64,000 nt of DNA from Desulfocarbo indianensis (GTDB lineage Bacteria > Desulfobacterota > Desulfarculia > Desulfarculales > Desulfarculaceae). The number at the start of each line of letters is the position of its first letter. Within the stretch, counting starts at the first letter, position 1. Positions 46,898 to 54,552 of the stretch are shown here, one piece after another. The translations under genes and the position numbers were made by a program. The notes beneath the pieces are model-generated. The model made no database searches. It saw only the letters and a list, made by a program, of their open reading frames with translations, and was not told the origin of the DNA. The stretch is from contig LBMP01000001.1 in assembly GCA_001184205.1 (NCBI GenBank), positions 124,001-188,000 of the forward strand, given 5' to 3'.

Positions 46898-47002
46898 TAT
46901 AATACTAAACTGAGCTTTACAAAAAAGAAAGCCTGGACAGGCTATTAAGTGTGGGGCGCAAAGAAAATCAGGGGACCGCGCACTGGCCGCGTCCCCTTTT
47001 TT
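46898..47002 (+). ncRNA. Candidate small RNA with intrinsic terminator
   Basis: A -10-like TATAAT (46898-46903), then ~90 bp with no ORF, a small hairpin (GCCTGGACAGGC, 46931-46942) and a strong terminator (GGGGACcGCG/CGCGTCCCC, 46971-46996) followed by six Ts. No plus-strand gene ends before it. A -35 box is not evident. It does not match an RNA family I know. Confidence 0.4.
46971..47002 (+). terminator. Intrinsic terminator of candidate small RNA
   Basis: Left arm GGGGACCGCG and right arm CGCGTCCCC pair with one bulged C, loop CACTGGC, then TTTTTT. The nearest upstream plus-strand transcript is the candidate small RNA. Confidence 0.6.
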
Positions 47003-47457
47003 CCCGTCTCCATTGGCAGTATGGCCGTAATGCAATGACCAGCGCGTTAACTAAAAGATAAAGCACTTTGGGCTTATTCGTCAACCTCGACGGAGCCCCG
47101 CCGCGGCTATTTTGCCTAGCGCGCCGCTAGTGTAACGCTTTGGTAACAATCTACGTTACACAATTGTAATTAAGCGCCGGGTTTGATAAGCTCCTCCCCA
47201 ATGCAGGCAGGCGGGAAACCAATGAGCGCGGCCTCGCAATTGGCTGAATACATAACCCCTATCCGCTCCAAGCGGAACGGGGGCAACACCGCTCGTCGCC
47301 GTTGGCGCTCTGGCACCCATGTTGCTTTAATCGGCAGCGCGCCCGTTGGGCCGCGGATGCCACATGCCTACCCCCCGGCTGGGCTGACAGCATCCCAACC
47401 GGACAAAGTGGTCCGCATGCCGGTTTTTGCGCCTGGAGGTGATGAGGAGGTGTTATA
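47003..47457. other. Intergenic region upstream of the HDOD gene
   Basis: GTGTAAC (47130-47136) and GTTACAC (47155-47161) form an inverted repeat, and TGTAA/GGTAA lie 11 bp apart at 47131 and 47142, resembling the Pho-box-like sites at pstS and pstC. An ORF running through 47183-47545 has no supporting features. Confidence 0.35.
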
Positions 47458-48354
47458 TTGTATTTTCAATCTAACCCGGGGCCTGCTCGAGAATTGGCGT
47501 ACCAAGAGGGCAAAAATATCTCTCAGCCGATGTTGCAGGGCATAAAGGCCTTGCCGTCCCTGCCTCAGGTATTGAACCAAATCCTGAGCACCATGGAGGA
47601 TGAAAAATCCTCGGCCAGCGACCTGGAAAAGGTCATCCGGCAAGACCAGGCCCTTTGTTCCCAGCTCCTTTCCGTGGCCAACAGCGCCTATTACGGCTTC
47701 ATGGCCAAGATCACCACCCTGCGCAGGGCGGTGGTGGTGCTGGGCATGTCGGAAGTCCGCAAGGTCTGCCTGGGCGCCGGCATCTTCAATATGTTCAACC
47801 GCTCGCGGGTCAAGAACTTCAAGCTGGTGGAGGAGCAGTGGGCCCATTCCCTGGCCGTGGCCGAGGGCGCCCGCATCTTGGCCTCCCGCACCAGAAAGGC
47901 CGATCCCGAGCAGGCCTTCACCGGCGGCCTGCTGCACGATCTGGGCAAGCTGGTCCTGGCCGCCTATTTTCCCGAGGAGTTGAAGGCCGTCAACCAACTG
48001 GCCGCCTCCCAGGACATCAGCTATCAGGAGGCCGAGGCCATGCTGGGCGTGGATCATGAGGATTTGGGCATCTCCCTGGCCGAGCACTGGCATTTGCCGC
48101 CCATGCTGAGCGAGGTCATGGGCCGTCACCACGAACCCTATCCGGATCTTACCTATCTGGAGCTGGTGGCGGCGGTGCACGTGGCCGATTGCCTGGCCCA
48201 TGAGATACGCCCGGGGGACGACAATCAAATCATGCTTCCCTTCCCCGAGGCCTTGAAAGCCCTGGACCTGGACGAGGAGGGCCTCTGGTGGGCGCGCAAA
48301 AGGCTGCAGAAACGCGCCCAGGCCATCGAGGCCCTGCGCAGCAATCTGCTTTAG
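47458..48354 (+). CDS. HDOD-domain signalling protein
   Basis: 298 residues from a TTG start with a perfect AGGAGG 7 nt upstream. HDOD domain (~22-220): LPSLPQVLNQIL, VIRQDQALCSQLLSVANSAYYG, GGLLHDLGKLVLAAYFP (HD-like) and GHHEP-type RHHEPYPDL. HDOD proteins act in signalling with c-di-GMP and chemotaxis, mostly without catalysis; here the HD pair in LLHDLGK and a downstream RHH are present, so a phosphohydrolase role is possible. Possible Pho-like sites lie upstream. Confidence 0.85.
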   Translation: MYFQSNPGPARELAYQEGKNISQPMLQGIKALPSLPQVLNQILSTMEDEKSSASDLEKVIRQDQALCSQLLSVANSAYYGFMAKITTLRRAVVVLGMSEVRKVCLGAGIFNMFNRSRVKNFKLVEEQWAHSLAVAEGARILASRTRKADPEQAFTGGLLHDLGKLVLAAYFPEELKAVNQLAASQDISYQEAEAMLGVDHEDLGISLAEHWHLPPMLSEVMGRHHEPYPDLTYLELVAAVHVADCLAHEIRPGDDNQIMLPFPEALKALDLDEEGLWWARKRLQKRAQAIEALRSNLL

Positions 48355-48500
48355 GTCGCCAGGCGCCCAATCCCCCGCGCAAGCCCGCCGGTTCTGGATG
48401 CCGCGCCGGCGGCTTCCCGTCACCCAGGCTTGTCCTTGAGACGCGGGCTCGGCCCGTTCTATAGTGAAAACCATCTGCGCGTTTTTTCCTGGGAGGCGTC

Positions 48501-48914
48501 ATGGGAGCCTTGGCGGATTTTTTTAGGGCGCTGGCCGGCATATGCCAAACCCGGCCCCTGGATCAAGCCTTCTGGCGGGTGGAGGGCGACAAGATAATCG
48601 TTCTTCTGGCCGCGGCCGGGCAACTGGCCCAGCGGGGCGGCGCCGCGCGCCTGGAAGGCCAGGGCCTGCCCGCGCCCGTCCTGGTCCTCCGCGGCCAGGA
48701 CGGCGGCTACCGGGCCTTTGTCAACCGCTGCACCCACATGGGCCGCCGCCTGGACCCCGCGGCGGGCGGCGCTTCCCTGCGCTGTTGCAGCCTAAGCCAC
48801 TCCACCTTTGATCTGGAAGGCGAGCGCCTTGCCGGGCCGGCCAAGGGCGGGCTCACCAAACTGAAGGTGGAGCACCTGCGGGGTGAGCTGTTGGTCACCC
48901 TGCCGCCCGAATAG
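48501..48914 (+). CDS. Rieske-type [2Fe-2S] protein with unusual second ligand spacing
   Basis: 137 residues. First ligand pair Cys77-x-His79 in RCTHMGRRL is normal. The second pair should be C-x2-H but reads RCCSLSHSTF: Cys96-x3-His100 (or Cys95-x4-His100). A SxFDxxG-like loop follows. Whether a Rieske cluster is bound is therefore uncertain. It has no membrane anchor, so a cytosolic electron carrier or oxygenase-type ferredoxin is possible. The hydrolase gene follows 8 bp later. Confidence 0.75.
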   Translation: MGALADFFRALAGICQTRPLDQAFWRVEGDKIIVLLAAAGQLAQRGGAARLEGQGLPAPVLVLRGQDGGYRAFVNRCTHMGRRLDPAAGGASLRCCSLSHSTFDLEGERLAGPAKGGLTKLKVEHLRGELLVTLPPE

Positions 48915-48922
48915 GGGAGCCC

Positions 48923-49819
48923 TTGCCGCGCCTGGGCGTGAAGCTTTGCCTGCCGCGGGCGGCGCGCGGAATGGCCGGCCGGCTGAAAAAGGCTCCGGCC
49001 AAGGCCGCGGCGCTGGCGGCCCTGCTGATATGCACGGGGGGATGCGGCATGGCGTGGGATTCCTTCATCGAGAGCCAGATTTTTTTCCCCGAGCGGAGGC
49101 TGGAGTCTCAGCCCGGCGATTGGGGCCTGCCCCACGAGGAGCAATGGATCGTGGGCGAGGAGGGGGTGCGCCTCCACGCCTGGTGGCTGCCGGCCCCGGA
49201 GGCGCGCACCGTGCTGCTTTTCTTCCACGGCAACGCGGGCAACATCTCCCACCGCCTGGACAACCTGCGCCGCCTCCACGCCTGGGGCTTGAGCGTCTTG
49301 ATCTTCGACTACCGGGGTTACGGCAAAAGCCAGGGAAAAATCAGCGAGCCGGGCTTTTACGCGGACAGCCGGGCGGCCCTGGCCGCCGGCCTGGCGCGGG
49401 CCCAGGCGACCGGCTGCCGTCTGGTCCTGTTCGGGCGCTCCCTGGGCGGCGCGGCCGCGGTGAGCGTGGCCGCCGAGCCCCGGGTGGCGGGGGTCATCCT
49501 GGAATCCACCTTCACCAACCTGGGCGACATGGCCAAGGTCCATTTCCCCTTGCCCGGCCTGGGCCGGCTGGGCAGCCGCTTCAACTCCCTGGGGCGCATC
49601 GCAGAGGTGCGCGCGCCCAAGCTTTTCATCCACGGCGATAGAGACGACATCGTGCCCTGGGAACTGGGCCGCCGCCTCTACGAGGCCGCGCCTGACCCCA
49701 AATCCTGGCTGAGCCTCCCCGGCGCGGGGCACAACGACACCTATCTGGTGGGCGGAGATGGCTATTTCCGGGCCATCCGCGAGTTCCTGGATAGCCTGCC
49801 GGCACCTGGGGTATACTGA
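48923..49819 (+). CDS. Alpha/beta hydrolase (S33/BEM46-like), lipoprotein-type N-terminus
   Basis: 298 residues. Nucleophile elbow GRSLGG (~Ser173), acid Asp in HGDRDDIVP and His in GAGHND complete a triad; oxyanion LFFHGNAGN. Residues ~20-42 are hydrophobic and end LLICTGGC, which may be a lipobox (after an N-terminal basic stretch; a later start at ATG 48971 is possible). Probably a peptidase or esterase attached to the membrane. It sits 8 bp after the Rieske gene and may share its transcript. Confidence 0.8.
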   Translation: MPRLGVKLCLPRAARGMAGRLKKAPAKAAALAALLICTGGCGMAWDSFIESQIFFPERRLESQPGDWGLPHEEQWIVGEEGVRLHAWWLPAPEARTVLLFFHGNAGNISHRLDNLRRLHAWGLSVLIFDYRGYGKSQGKISEPGFYADSRAALAAGLARAQATGCRLVLFGRSLGGAAAVSVAAEPRVAGVILESTFTNLGDMAKVHFPLPGLGRLGSRFNSLGRIAEVRAPKLFIHGDRDDIVPWELGRRLYEAAPDPKSWLSLPGAGHNDTYLVGGDGYFRAIREFLDSLPAPGVY

Positions 49820-49877
49820 TACTGAACGATGGGCCCCGCCGGGGCCCGCATGTTTTATGAACCGAGGCCGGCCAGTC

Positions 49878-50774
49878 ATGAACCAGACGCCGCACAACGA
49901 GCAGGAAGAGTTCCAAGCCGGACGCCGGGTCACCCTGGTGGGGGCGGCGGTCAACCTGGCCCTGGTGGCCTTCAAGTTCTGGGCCGGCGTTTTGGGGCGC
50001 AGCTCGGCCCTGATAGCCGACGCGGTGCATTCCCTTTCCGACCTGGCCACCGACGTGGTGGTCCTGGTGGGCCTCAAACTGGGCCGGGCCCCGGCCGACC
50101 AGAAACACCAATTCGGCCACGGCCGCCTGGAAACCTTGAGCGCCGCCCTGGTGGGGCTGGCCCTTTTGGGCACCGGCGTCTTTCTGGGTTACGAGGCCGG
50201 GGTGCGCATCTATCAGCACGCGGAAAAACACCCCACCTGGCTGGCGGCGGTGGGCGCCCTGGTATCGCTCCTCGGCAAGGAAGCGCTTTTCCGCTGGACC
50301 ATGGCCGTGGGCAGGCGCATCAACAGCGCGGCGGTGCAGGCCAACGCCTGGCACCACCGTTCCGACGCGCTCAGTTCGGTGGCGGTGCTCATCGGGGTGG
50401 GCGCGGCCATCATCAATCCGGCCTGGCACATCCTGGACGCCTACGCGGCGCTGGTGGTATCGCTTTTGGTCTGCAAGGCCGGCCTGGGCATAATCCGGGA
50501 TGCGGCCAAGGAGCTGACCGATCAGGCCCCCACCCCGGAGGTGCTGGATAACATTCAGCGCTGCGCCTTGCAGGTGGAGGGCGTCAAGGAGGTGCACGAC
50601 CTCAAGGTGCGGGCCTCCGGCGGGCGCTACCAGATGGAGTTGCACGTGGTGGTGGACGGCTCCCTGAACGTGCGCCAGGGCCACTCCATCGCCAAGGAGG
50701 TGGAGGGCTGTCTGATGGGCGATCTGCCCCTGGTGGAGCGGGTCATCATCCACATCGACCCGGCCGACCAATGA
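49878..50774 (+). CDS. Cation diffusion facilitator (metal efflux transporter)
   Basis: 298 residues from the ATG at 49878. Six membrane helices. Metal site motifs are ADAVHSLSDLATD (HxxxD) in helix II and HHRSDALSS in helix V, plus the cytoplasmic C-terminal domain (VHDLKVRASGGRYQMELHVVVD). It exports Zn2+, Fe2+ or similar. With the znu import operon elsewhere in the window, zinc homeostasis is covered on both sides. Metal specificity cannot be read from the sequence. Confidence 0.9.
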   Translation: MNQTPHNEQEEFQAGRRVTLVGAAVNLALVAFKFWAGVLGRSSALIADAVHSLSDLATDVVVLVGLKLGRAPADQKHQFGHGRLETLSAALVGLALLGTGVFLGYEAGVRIYQHAEKHPTWLAAVGALVSLLGKEALFRWTMAVGRRINSAAVQANAWHHRSDALSSVAVLIGVGAAIINPAWHILDAYAALVVSLLVCKAGLGIIRDAAKELTDQAPTPEVLDNIQRCALQVEGVKEVHDLKVRASGGRYQMELHVVVDGSLNVRQGHSIAKEVEGCLMGDLPLVERVIIHIDPADQ

Positions 50775-50778
50775 ACCT

Positions 50779-50837
50779 CCCCGCAGCAAGCTGCGGGGCA
50801 TCGGCGGGAACCGAATCATACCGAAGCAAGCTTCGGG
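50779..50837. repeat. Two short hairpins with the same CAAG loop
   Basis: CCCCGCAG-CAAG-CTGCGGGG (50779-50798) and CCGAAG-CAAG-CTTCGG (50821-50836) lie between the convergent CDF and TatT-like genes. They may act as two-way terminators. Sequence of stems differs but the loop is identical. Confidence 0.4.
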
Positions 50838-50865
50838 TTATTAGACCCGCGACCGAAGAATAAAA

Positions 50866-50893
50866 CGGGGCGGGCCTTGCCGCGCCCGCCCCG
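50866..50893 (-). terminator. Terminator after the TatT-like gene
   Basis: CGGGGCGGGC and GCCCGCCCCG form a 10-bp stem with an 8-nt loop, followed on the minus strand by TTTTATT. Confidence 0.75.
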
Positions 50894-50931
50894 CTGGCCT
50901 CCGTTGCCGGGGCTCGCAGAAGCTCCCGCGC

Positions 50932-51684
50932 TCACTGGAGCTTTTTCAATAGCTCCTGGGCCTCGGCCGTCCACATGGCGTAATCGGGCTCCAGGCCCTG
51001 GGGGGCCGGCCCCTGGATGATCTTCTGCAACAGCTCCTTGGCCTTGTCGTTTTCGCCCTCGTCCAGGTAGACCTCGGCCAGGTAGAGATGATTCAGCCAG
51101 CGGGCGGGGCCGTAGGCGATGGCTTGCTCCAGGTTTTTGATGGCTTCCGAGTTGGAGCCGCCGAAAATGCCCGGCACCTTGAAATACAGCCGGCCCAGCA
51201 CCCGGTAGGGCCCGCCTTCGTCGTATTTGGGGTCTATGGCGATTACCTTGGCCATTTCCTCTTTTATGGGGTTGATGAGGGAAAGGCTTTTGGTGACGCC
51301 CTTGGCGCTGCCGTACAGACCGTAGCTCACCCCCAGCCAATAGTGCCCGCCCAGGCTGTCCGGGTTGATGGCGATGGCCTTTTGGGCGTCGGCTATGCCG
51401 CGCTCGAACACCAGGACCTTGGCCTCGTCGCCCTCGGTGTTGCGGCCGATCCAGTAAATCACTCTGGCCGCCTTCCAGGCCGCCTCCTCGTTTTTGGGGT
51501 CGGCGGCCAAGGCCTTTTCGTACAGGTCCGCCGCCTGGTTGGCTTTGGCCAGATCGCCGCGCTGGGCGAAGAGCAAATCGGCCTCCTGCACCAGGTCGGC
51601 CGAATCAGCGCCCAGGGCCGGCAGGGCCAGGCTCAGACACAGGCAGAGCGCCGCCAGCCAGGCGGCGGCTTTGAAGGGTGACAT
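50932..51684 (-). CDS. TPR-containing periplasmic protein, TRAP TatT-like
   Basis: 250 residues from the ATG at 51684. Signal peptide (1-25), then TPR helices (ANQAADLYEKALAADPKNEEAAWKAARV, ADAQKAIAINPDSLGGHYWLGVSYGLYG, RVLGRLYFKVPGIFGGSNSEAIKNLEQAI). The last pattern, a Gly-rich loop after Lys/Val-Pro-Gly, is that of TatT, the periplasmic trimer subunit of some TRAP transporters. No TRAP permease lies in the window, so the partner is elsewhere or lost. Confidence 0.7.
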   Translation of the reverse strand: MSPFKAAAWLAALCLCLSLALPALGADSADLVQEADLLFAQRGDLAKANQAADLYEKALAADPKNEEAAWKAARVIYWIGRNTEGDEAKVLVFERGIADAQKAIAINPDSLGGHYWLGVSYGLYGSAKGVTKSLSLINPIKEEMAKVIAIDPKYDEGGPYRVLGRLYFKVPGIFGGSNSEAIKNLEQAIAYGPARWLNHLYLAEVYLDEGENDKAKELLQKIIQGPAPQGLEPDYAMWTAEAQELLKKLQ

Positions 51685-51820
51685 GGCGATACCTCCTCGG
51701 CTACGGGGCCGGTCGGCCCGTGAAAGGCGTGCGGGGCCTTGGACGCTTCCACCATAACCCGGCCGCGCCGCTCCTGGCAAGAGCGCCCCTGGGGAGCCCC
51801 GCCGGCGCGAGGCCGCCCTG

Positions 51821-52801
51821 CTAGAGCCGCCAGCCCCAATAGCGCAGGAAGCGGGGAAAATCGTTCAGGTCCGAATCCAGGCGCGCCCAGGGCTTGATGC
51901 TGGTGTAAAAGGGATTGCCCGGGTAGCCGTAAGCCTTGTCCATGCCCACCGCCAAGTCCAGGGTGGGAAGCCCCAAGAGCAGGGTCTCCCAGGGCTTGTG
52001 CGCGCCTTTCACGTGCCCGTGCAAGGGGCCGCCCTGATAAAACAGGCTGGTGTAGCCGTCCCCCAGGGGCAGGCGCTCCAACTGCTCCATGGGCAGCAGC
52101 TCGGCCCGCCAGGCCTGATACAGGCGGGGGTCGTTGAGCTTGGCCCAGGGCCGCCAGGCCACCCGCATCACCCGGTGCTCGCCGGGCCGGAACTCCACCA
52201 CCAGCCTGAAGTCTTGGGGTGGCGGGTAGTCCAAGAGCGCGGGCAGGGTCTCGCCGTAAATCTCCTGGGGCTCGTCGCTCCAATCCAGGGGCAGGGCCTC
52301 GGCCGGCAGGGCGGCGGTGGGGATGATGGCCGCATAGCATCCGCAGGTGCCCACCGTGGTCACCAATACCGGCCTATCCCGGTGGTCCAGGGTTATCACC
52401 ACCATATTACCCAGGTTCTCACCCCAGCCAATGAAAAAGGGAACCAGGGAGGCCGGGGTGGCGGGATAATGCACCCGGTAGATCAAATTGCGGTAGGATC
52501 CTCTAACGGTTTTAAAATCAACCACTTGGTAATAGACGGCCGGTTCCTGGGGGTCCATGCGGATCACCTCCAGGCCGCGCCCGTCCAGAGCGGCCCTGGG
52601 CCTGCCGATGAGGTTGTGCGGCTGCTGCGGGTTATAAACCAGAAAAACCGGGGCGTTGCGCGCCACCGCCTGGGGGGCGGGGCCCGAGGGCAGATACACG
52701 GCCGGCTTCACCTGGTCATCCACTTGGGCCAAATGGGCGCAACCGCCCAAGGCGAGACCGGCCATCAGCAAAAACAGGCGCCAGGGCCGCCTCTGGGCCA
52801 T
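51821..52801 (-). CDS. Lipoprotein of unknown function
   Basis: 326 residues from the ATG at 52801 (TTG 52846 is another candidate). Lipobox LALGGC (Cys21), then a globular domain with FLVYNPQQPHNLIGRP, RGSYRNLIYRVHYPATPASLVPFFIGWGENLGNMVVITLDHRDRPVLVTTVGTC(G)CY and a late FRPGEHRVMRVAWRPW. The CGCY pair may form a disulfide. I do not recognise the family. Confidence 0.55.
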   Translation of the reverse strand: MAQRRPWRLFLLMAGLALGGCAHLAQVDDQVKPAVYLPSGPAPQAVARNAPVFLVYNPQQPHNLIGRPRAALDGRGLEVIRMDPQEPAVYYQVVDFKTVRGSYRNLIYRVHYPATPASLVPFFIGWGENLGNMVVITLDHRDRPVLVTTVGTCGCYAAIIPTAALPAEALPLDWSDEPQEIYGETLPALLDYPPPQDFRLVVEFRPGEHRVMRVAWRPWAKLNDPRLYQAWRAELLPMEQLERLPLGDGYTSLFYQGGPLHGHVKGAHKPWETLLLGLPTLDLAVGMDKAYGYPGNPFYTSIKPWARLDSDLNDFPRFLRYWGWRL

Positions 52802-53350
52802 GGTCTTTTTGCTCCAATGCGCGAAAAAAGCCAGTGAACGAGCCAAACTTAACGCACTCCGAAAATAAATTTAGTTACTATTTTTAAATTATAATGAATG
52901 GTTGCTTAAAACAAGCCCACTTTGTGACAAAAAGGTTAAATAGAGTCCCAAAGGCTTGCCAGCCTCCCGGAAGCCCGATAGAATGTTGCGCTATATCGCT
53001 GGAGTTAGCCTACCCCCCGGCCCAGTCTAGAGTCTGGATTGGGCCGGTAGCTGCCCCACTGGCGATCAGCTTTGAAAAACGCATGCCGTTCAAGCCCCGC
53101 CAAGCCGGTTCCTTGCTCCCGGATAAACGCATTGTTGCGCGACCAAGTCTCCATCTTGCCCCTACCCGTCGTTTAGTGTTATAGATTAACAGTTTGCTCT
53201 TTCCATGCCCAACGGCATGGTTTTGCGCGGCGTTAAGCATTCAGGCGCCCCAAAACCCGCCGGGCCGGCCGGAGTCGGCCCGATGCTCGCTACCAGGACC
53301 CTAACCCGACCTTGAGCTGACTGGCAATGGCGCCCCGGAGGGCGGCTGGC
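52802..53350. other. Intergenic region between divergent lipoprotein and GT genes
   Basis: About 550 bp. The half near 52850-52900 is AT-rich with a TATAAT on either strand (around 52889-52896), probably the lipoprotein promoter. I see no gene; an ORF at 53010-53240 on the minus strand has unnatural composition. Confidence 0.4.
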
Positions 53351-54529
53351 ATGCGTGAAAGCCTTTTAAGCCCAGGCGGAGCCTATCTAGCGCGGCCCAA
53401 GGGGTGGCTTTACTCCCGCTGGTGGCTGCTGCCGGTACTCTGCGCGGTGCTTTTGGTTTACGGCTGGGCGATCAACCAAAGCCTGGCGCGCCACGGCGGC
53501 AATTGGAGCGGATTCGCCGTGGTGGGCGACCGTTTCCCCGCTCCCGCCATCCACGGTCCCGGCGTTCTCATCCTGCCCAACAGCTTCGGCTACGACGGCC
53601 AGTTCTTTCTTTTGGCCGCCCACGATCCCTGGCTGCGGGGCCAGGCCCACACTTACATGGACGTGGCCGGCTACCGCTATCAGCGCATCATGTATCCCTG
53701 GCTGGCCCGGCTCTTGGCCTTCGGCGATCCCCAGGACCTGCCCAGGGCCCTGGTGCTGGTCAATCTTTTCGCGGTGGCGGCCGGGGCCTGCTTCATGGGC
53801 CTGCTCTGCGTGCGGCGGGGGGCCAGCCCCTTGTGGGCCCTTTTCTACGGCTTTTCCAGCGGGCTCATCATCGCGCTCTTGCGCGATTTGGCCGAACCGG
53901 TGGCCATGGCCTTCTTGATCGGCGGCTTCTGGCTCTACGACGCCCGCCGTCCCTGGTGGTGCGCCCTGTTCATGGCCTGCGCGCTTTTAAGCAAGGAGAT
54001 CTGCGCCATCGCGCTTGCGGCCATGGCCCTGCACGCCCTGAGCCAGGGCAACTGGCGGGGTTTGTTGGCCTTGATCCTGGCCGGCCTGCCCCTGGCCCTG
54101 TGGTGGGCCTATATCTACTACCGCCTGGGAACCCTGCCCATGCAGGGCGGTGAAAGCAACTTCGGCGTCCCCCTGGCGGGCATGCTGGCCTATGCCCGAG
54201 GCCTGTTCCCCTTGAGCACCTCCTCTCCCCAAAACCTGCTGGGCCTGGGGTTCGTCATCGTCACCTGCCTGGTCATGGTCGCGGCGGTTTTGGAATTCCT
54301 GCGCGGCTGGTCGGCCCACGGCCTGGCCTTTTTCCTCTACGCCGGGTTCTTCTCGCTCATGACCGACAAGGTATGGGTGGAGCCCTGGAGCTACGGCCGG
54401 GTGCTCCTGCCTCTCTACGTCCTCATGCTGGCGGGTTTCGCCCAAACCAGGAGCCGCTGGTACTGGTTGCCCTTGTGCGGAAGCCTGGCACTGTTTATCA
54501 TGACCCTCATGTGGCAGAAATTCATCTGA
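53351..54529 (+). CDS. GT-C-like polytopic membrane protein for cell-surface glycan
   Basis: 392 residues from the ATG at 53351 behind GGAGG (ATG 53327 also open). About ten membrane helices. The early PNSFGYDGQFFLLAAHDPW segment with an acidic pair after the first helix resembles GT-C mannosyl/polyprenyl transferases, and a glycopolymer-forming family of this layout is known in Azospirillum-like bacteria. It ends 23 bp before a GH99-like lipoprotein gene and probably acts with it on surface sugar. Donor and acceptor unknown. Confidence 0.65.
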   Translation: MRESLLSPGGAYLARPKGWLYSRWWLLPVLCAVLLVYGWAINQSLARHGGNWSGFAVVGDRFPAPAIHGPGVLILPNSFGYDGQFFLLAAHDPWLRGQAHTYMDVAGYRYQRIMYPWLARLLAFGDPQDLPRALVLVNLFAVAAGACFMGLLCVRRGASPLWALFYGFSSGLIIALLRDLAEPVAMAFLIGGFWLYDARRPWWCALFMACALLSKEICAIALAAMALHALSQGNWRGLLALILAGLPLALWWAYIYYRLGTLPMQGGESNFGVPLAGMLAYARGLFPLSTSSPQNLLGLGFVIVTCLVMVAAVLEFLRGWSAHGLAFFLYAGFFSLMTDKVWVEPWSYGRVLLPLYVLMLAGFAQTRSRWYWLPLCGSLALFIMTLMWQKFI

Positions 54530-54552
54530 GCCCGTCCCCGGCAAGGAAAACC

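Noticed and set aside
46945-46985. Bases GTGGGGCGCAAAG resembling part of a GEMM c-di-GMP riboswitch
   Set aside because: The first half of the riboswitch (the CACGCANAGGGCAAACC part) is absent, so the match is partial and probably chance.
47183-47545. 120-codon plus-strand ORF upstream of the HDOD gene
   Set aside because: It overlaps the strongly supported TTG start and ribosome site of the HDOD gene and has odd, basic composition.
53010-53240. Short minus-strand ORF in the intergenic region
   Set aside because: No ribosome site, no recognised domain and unusual composition.
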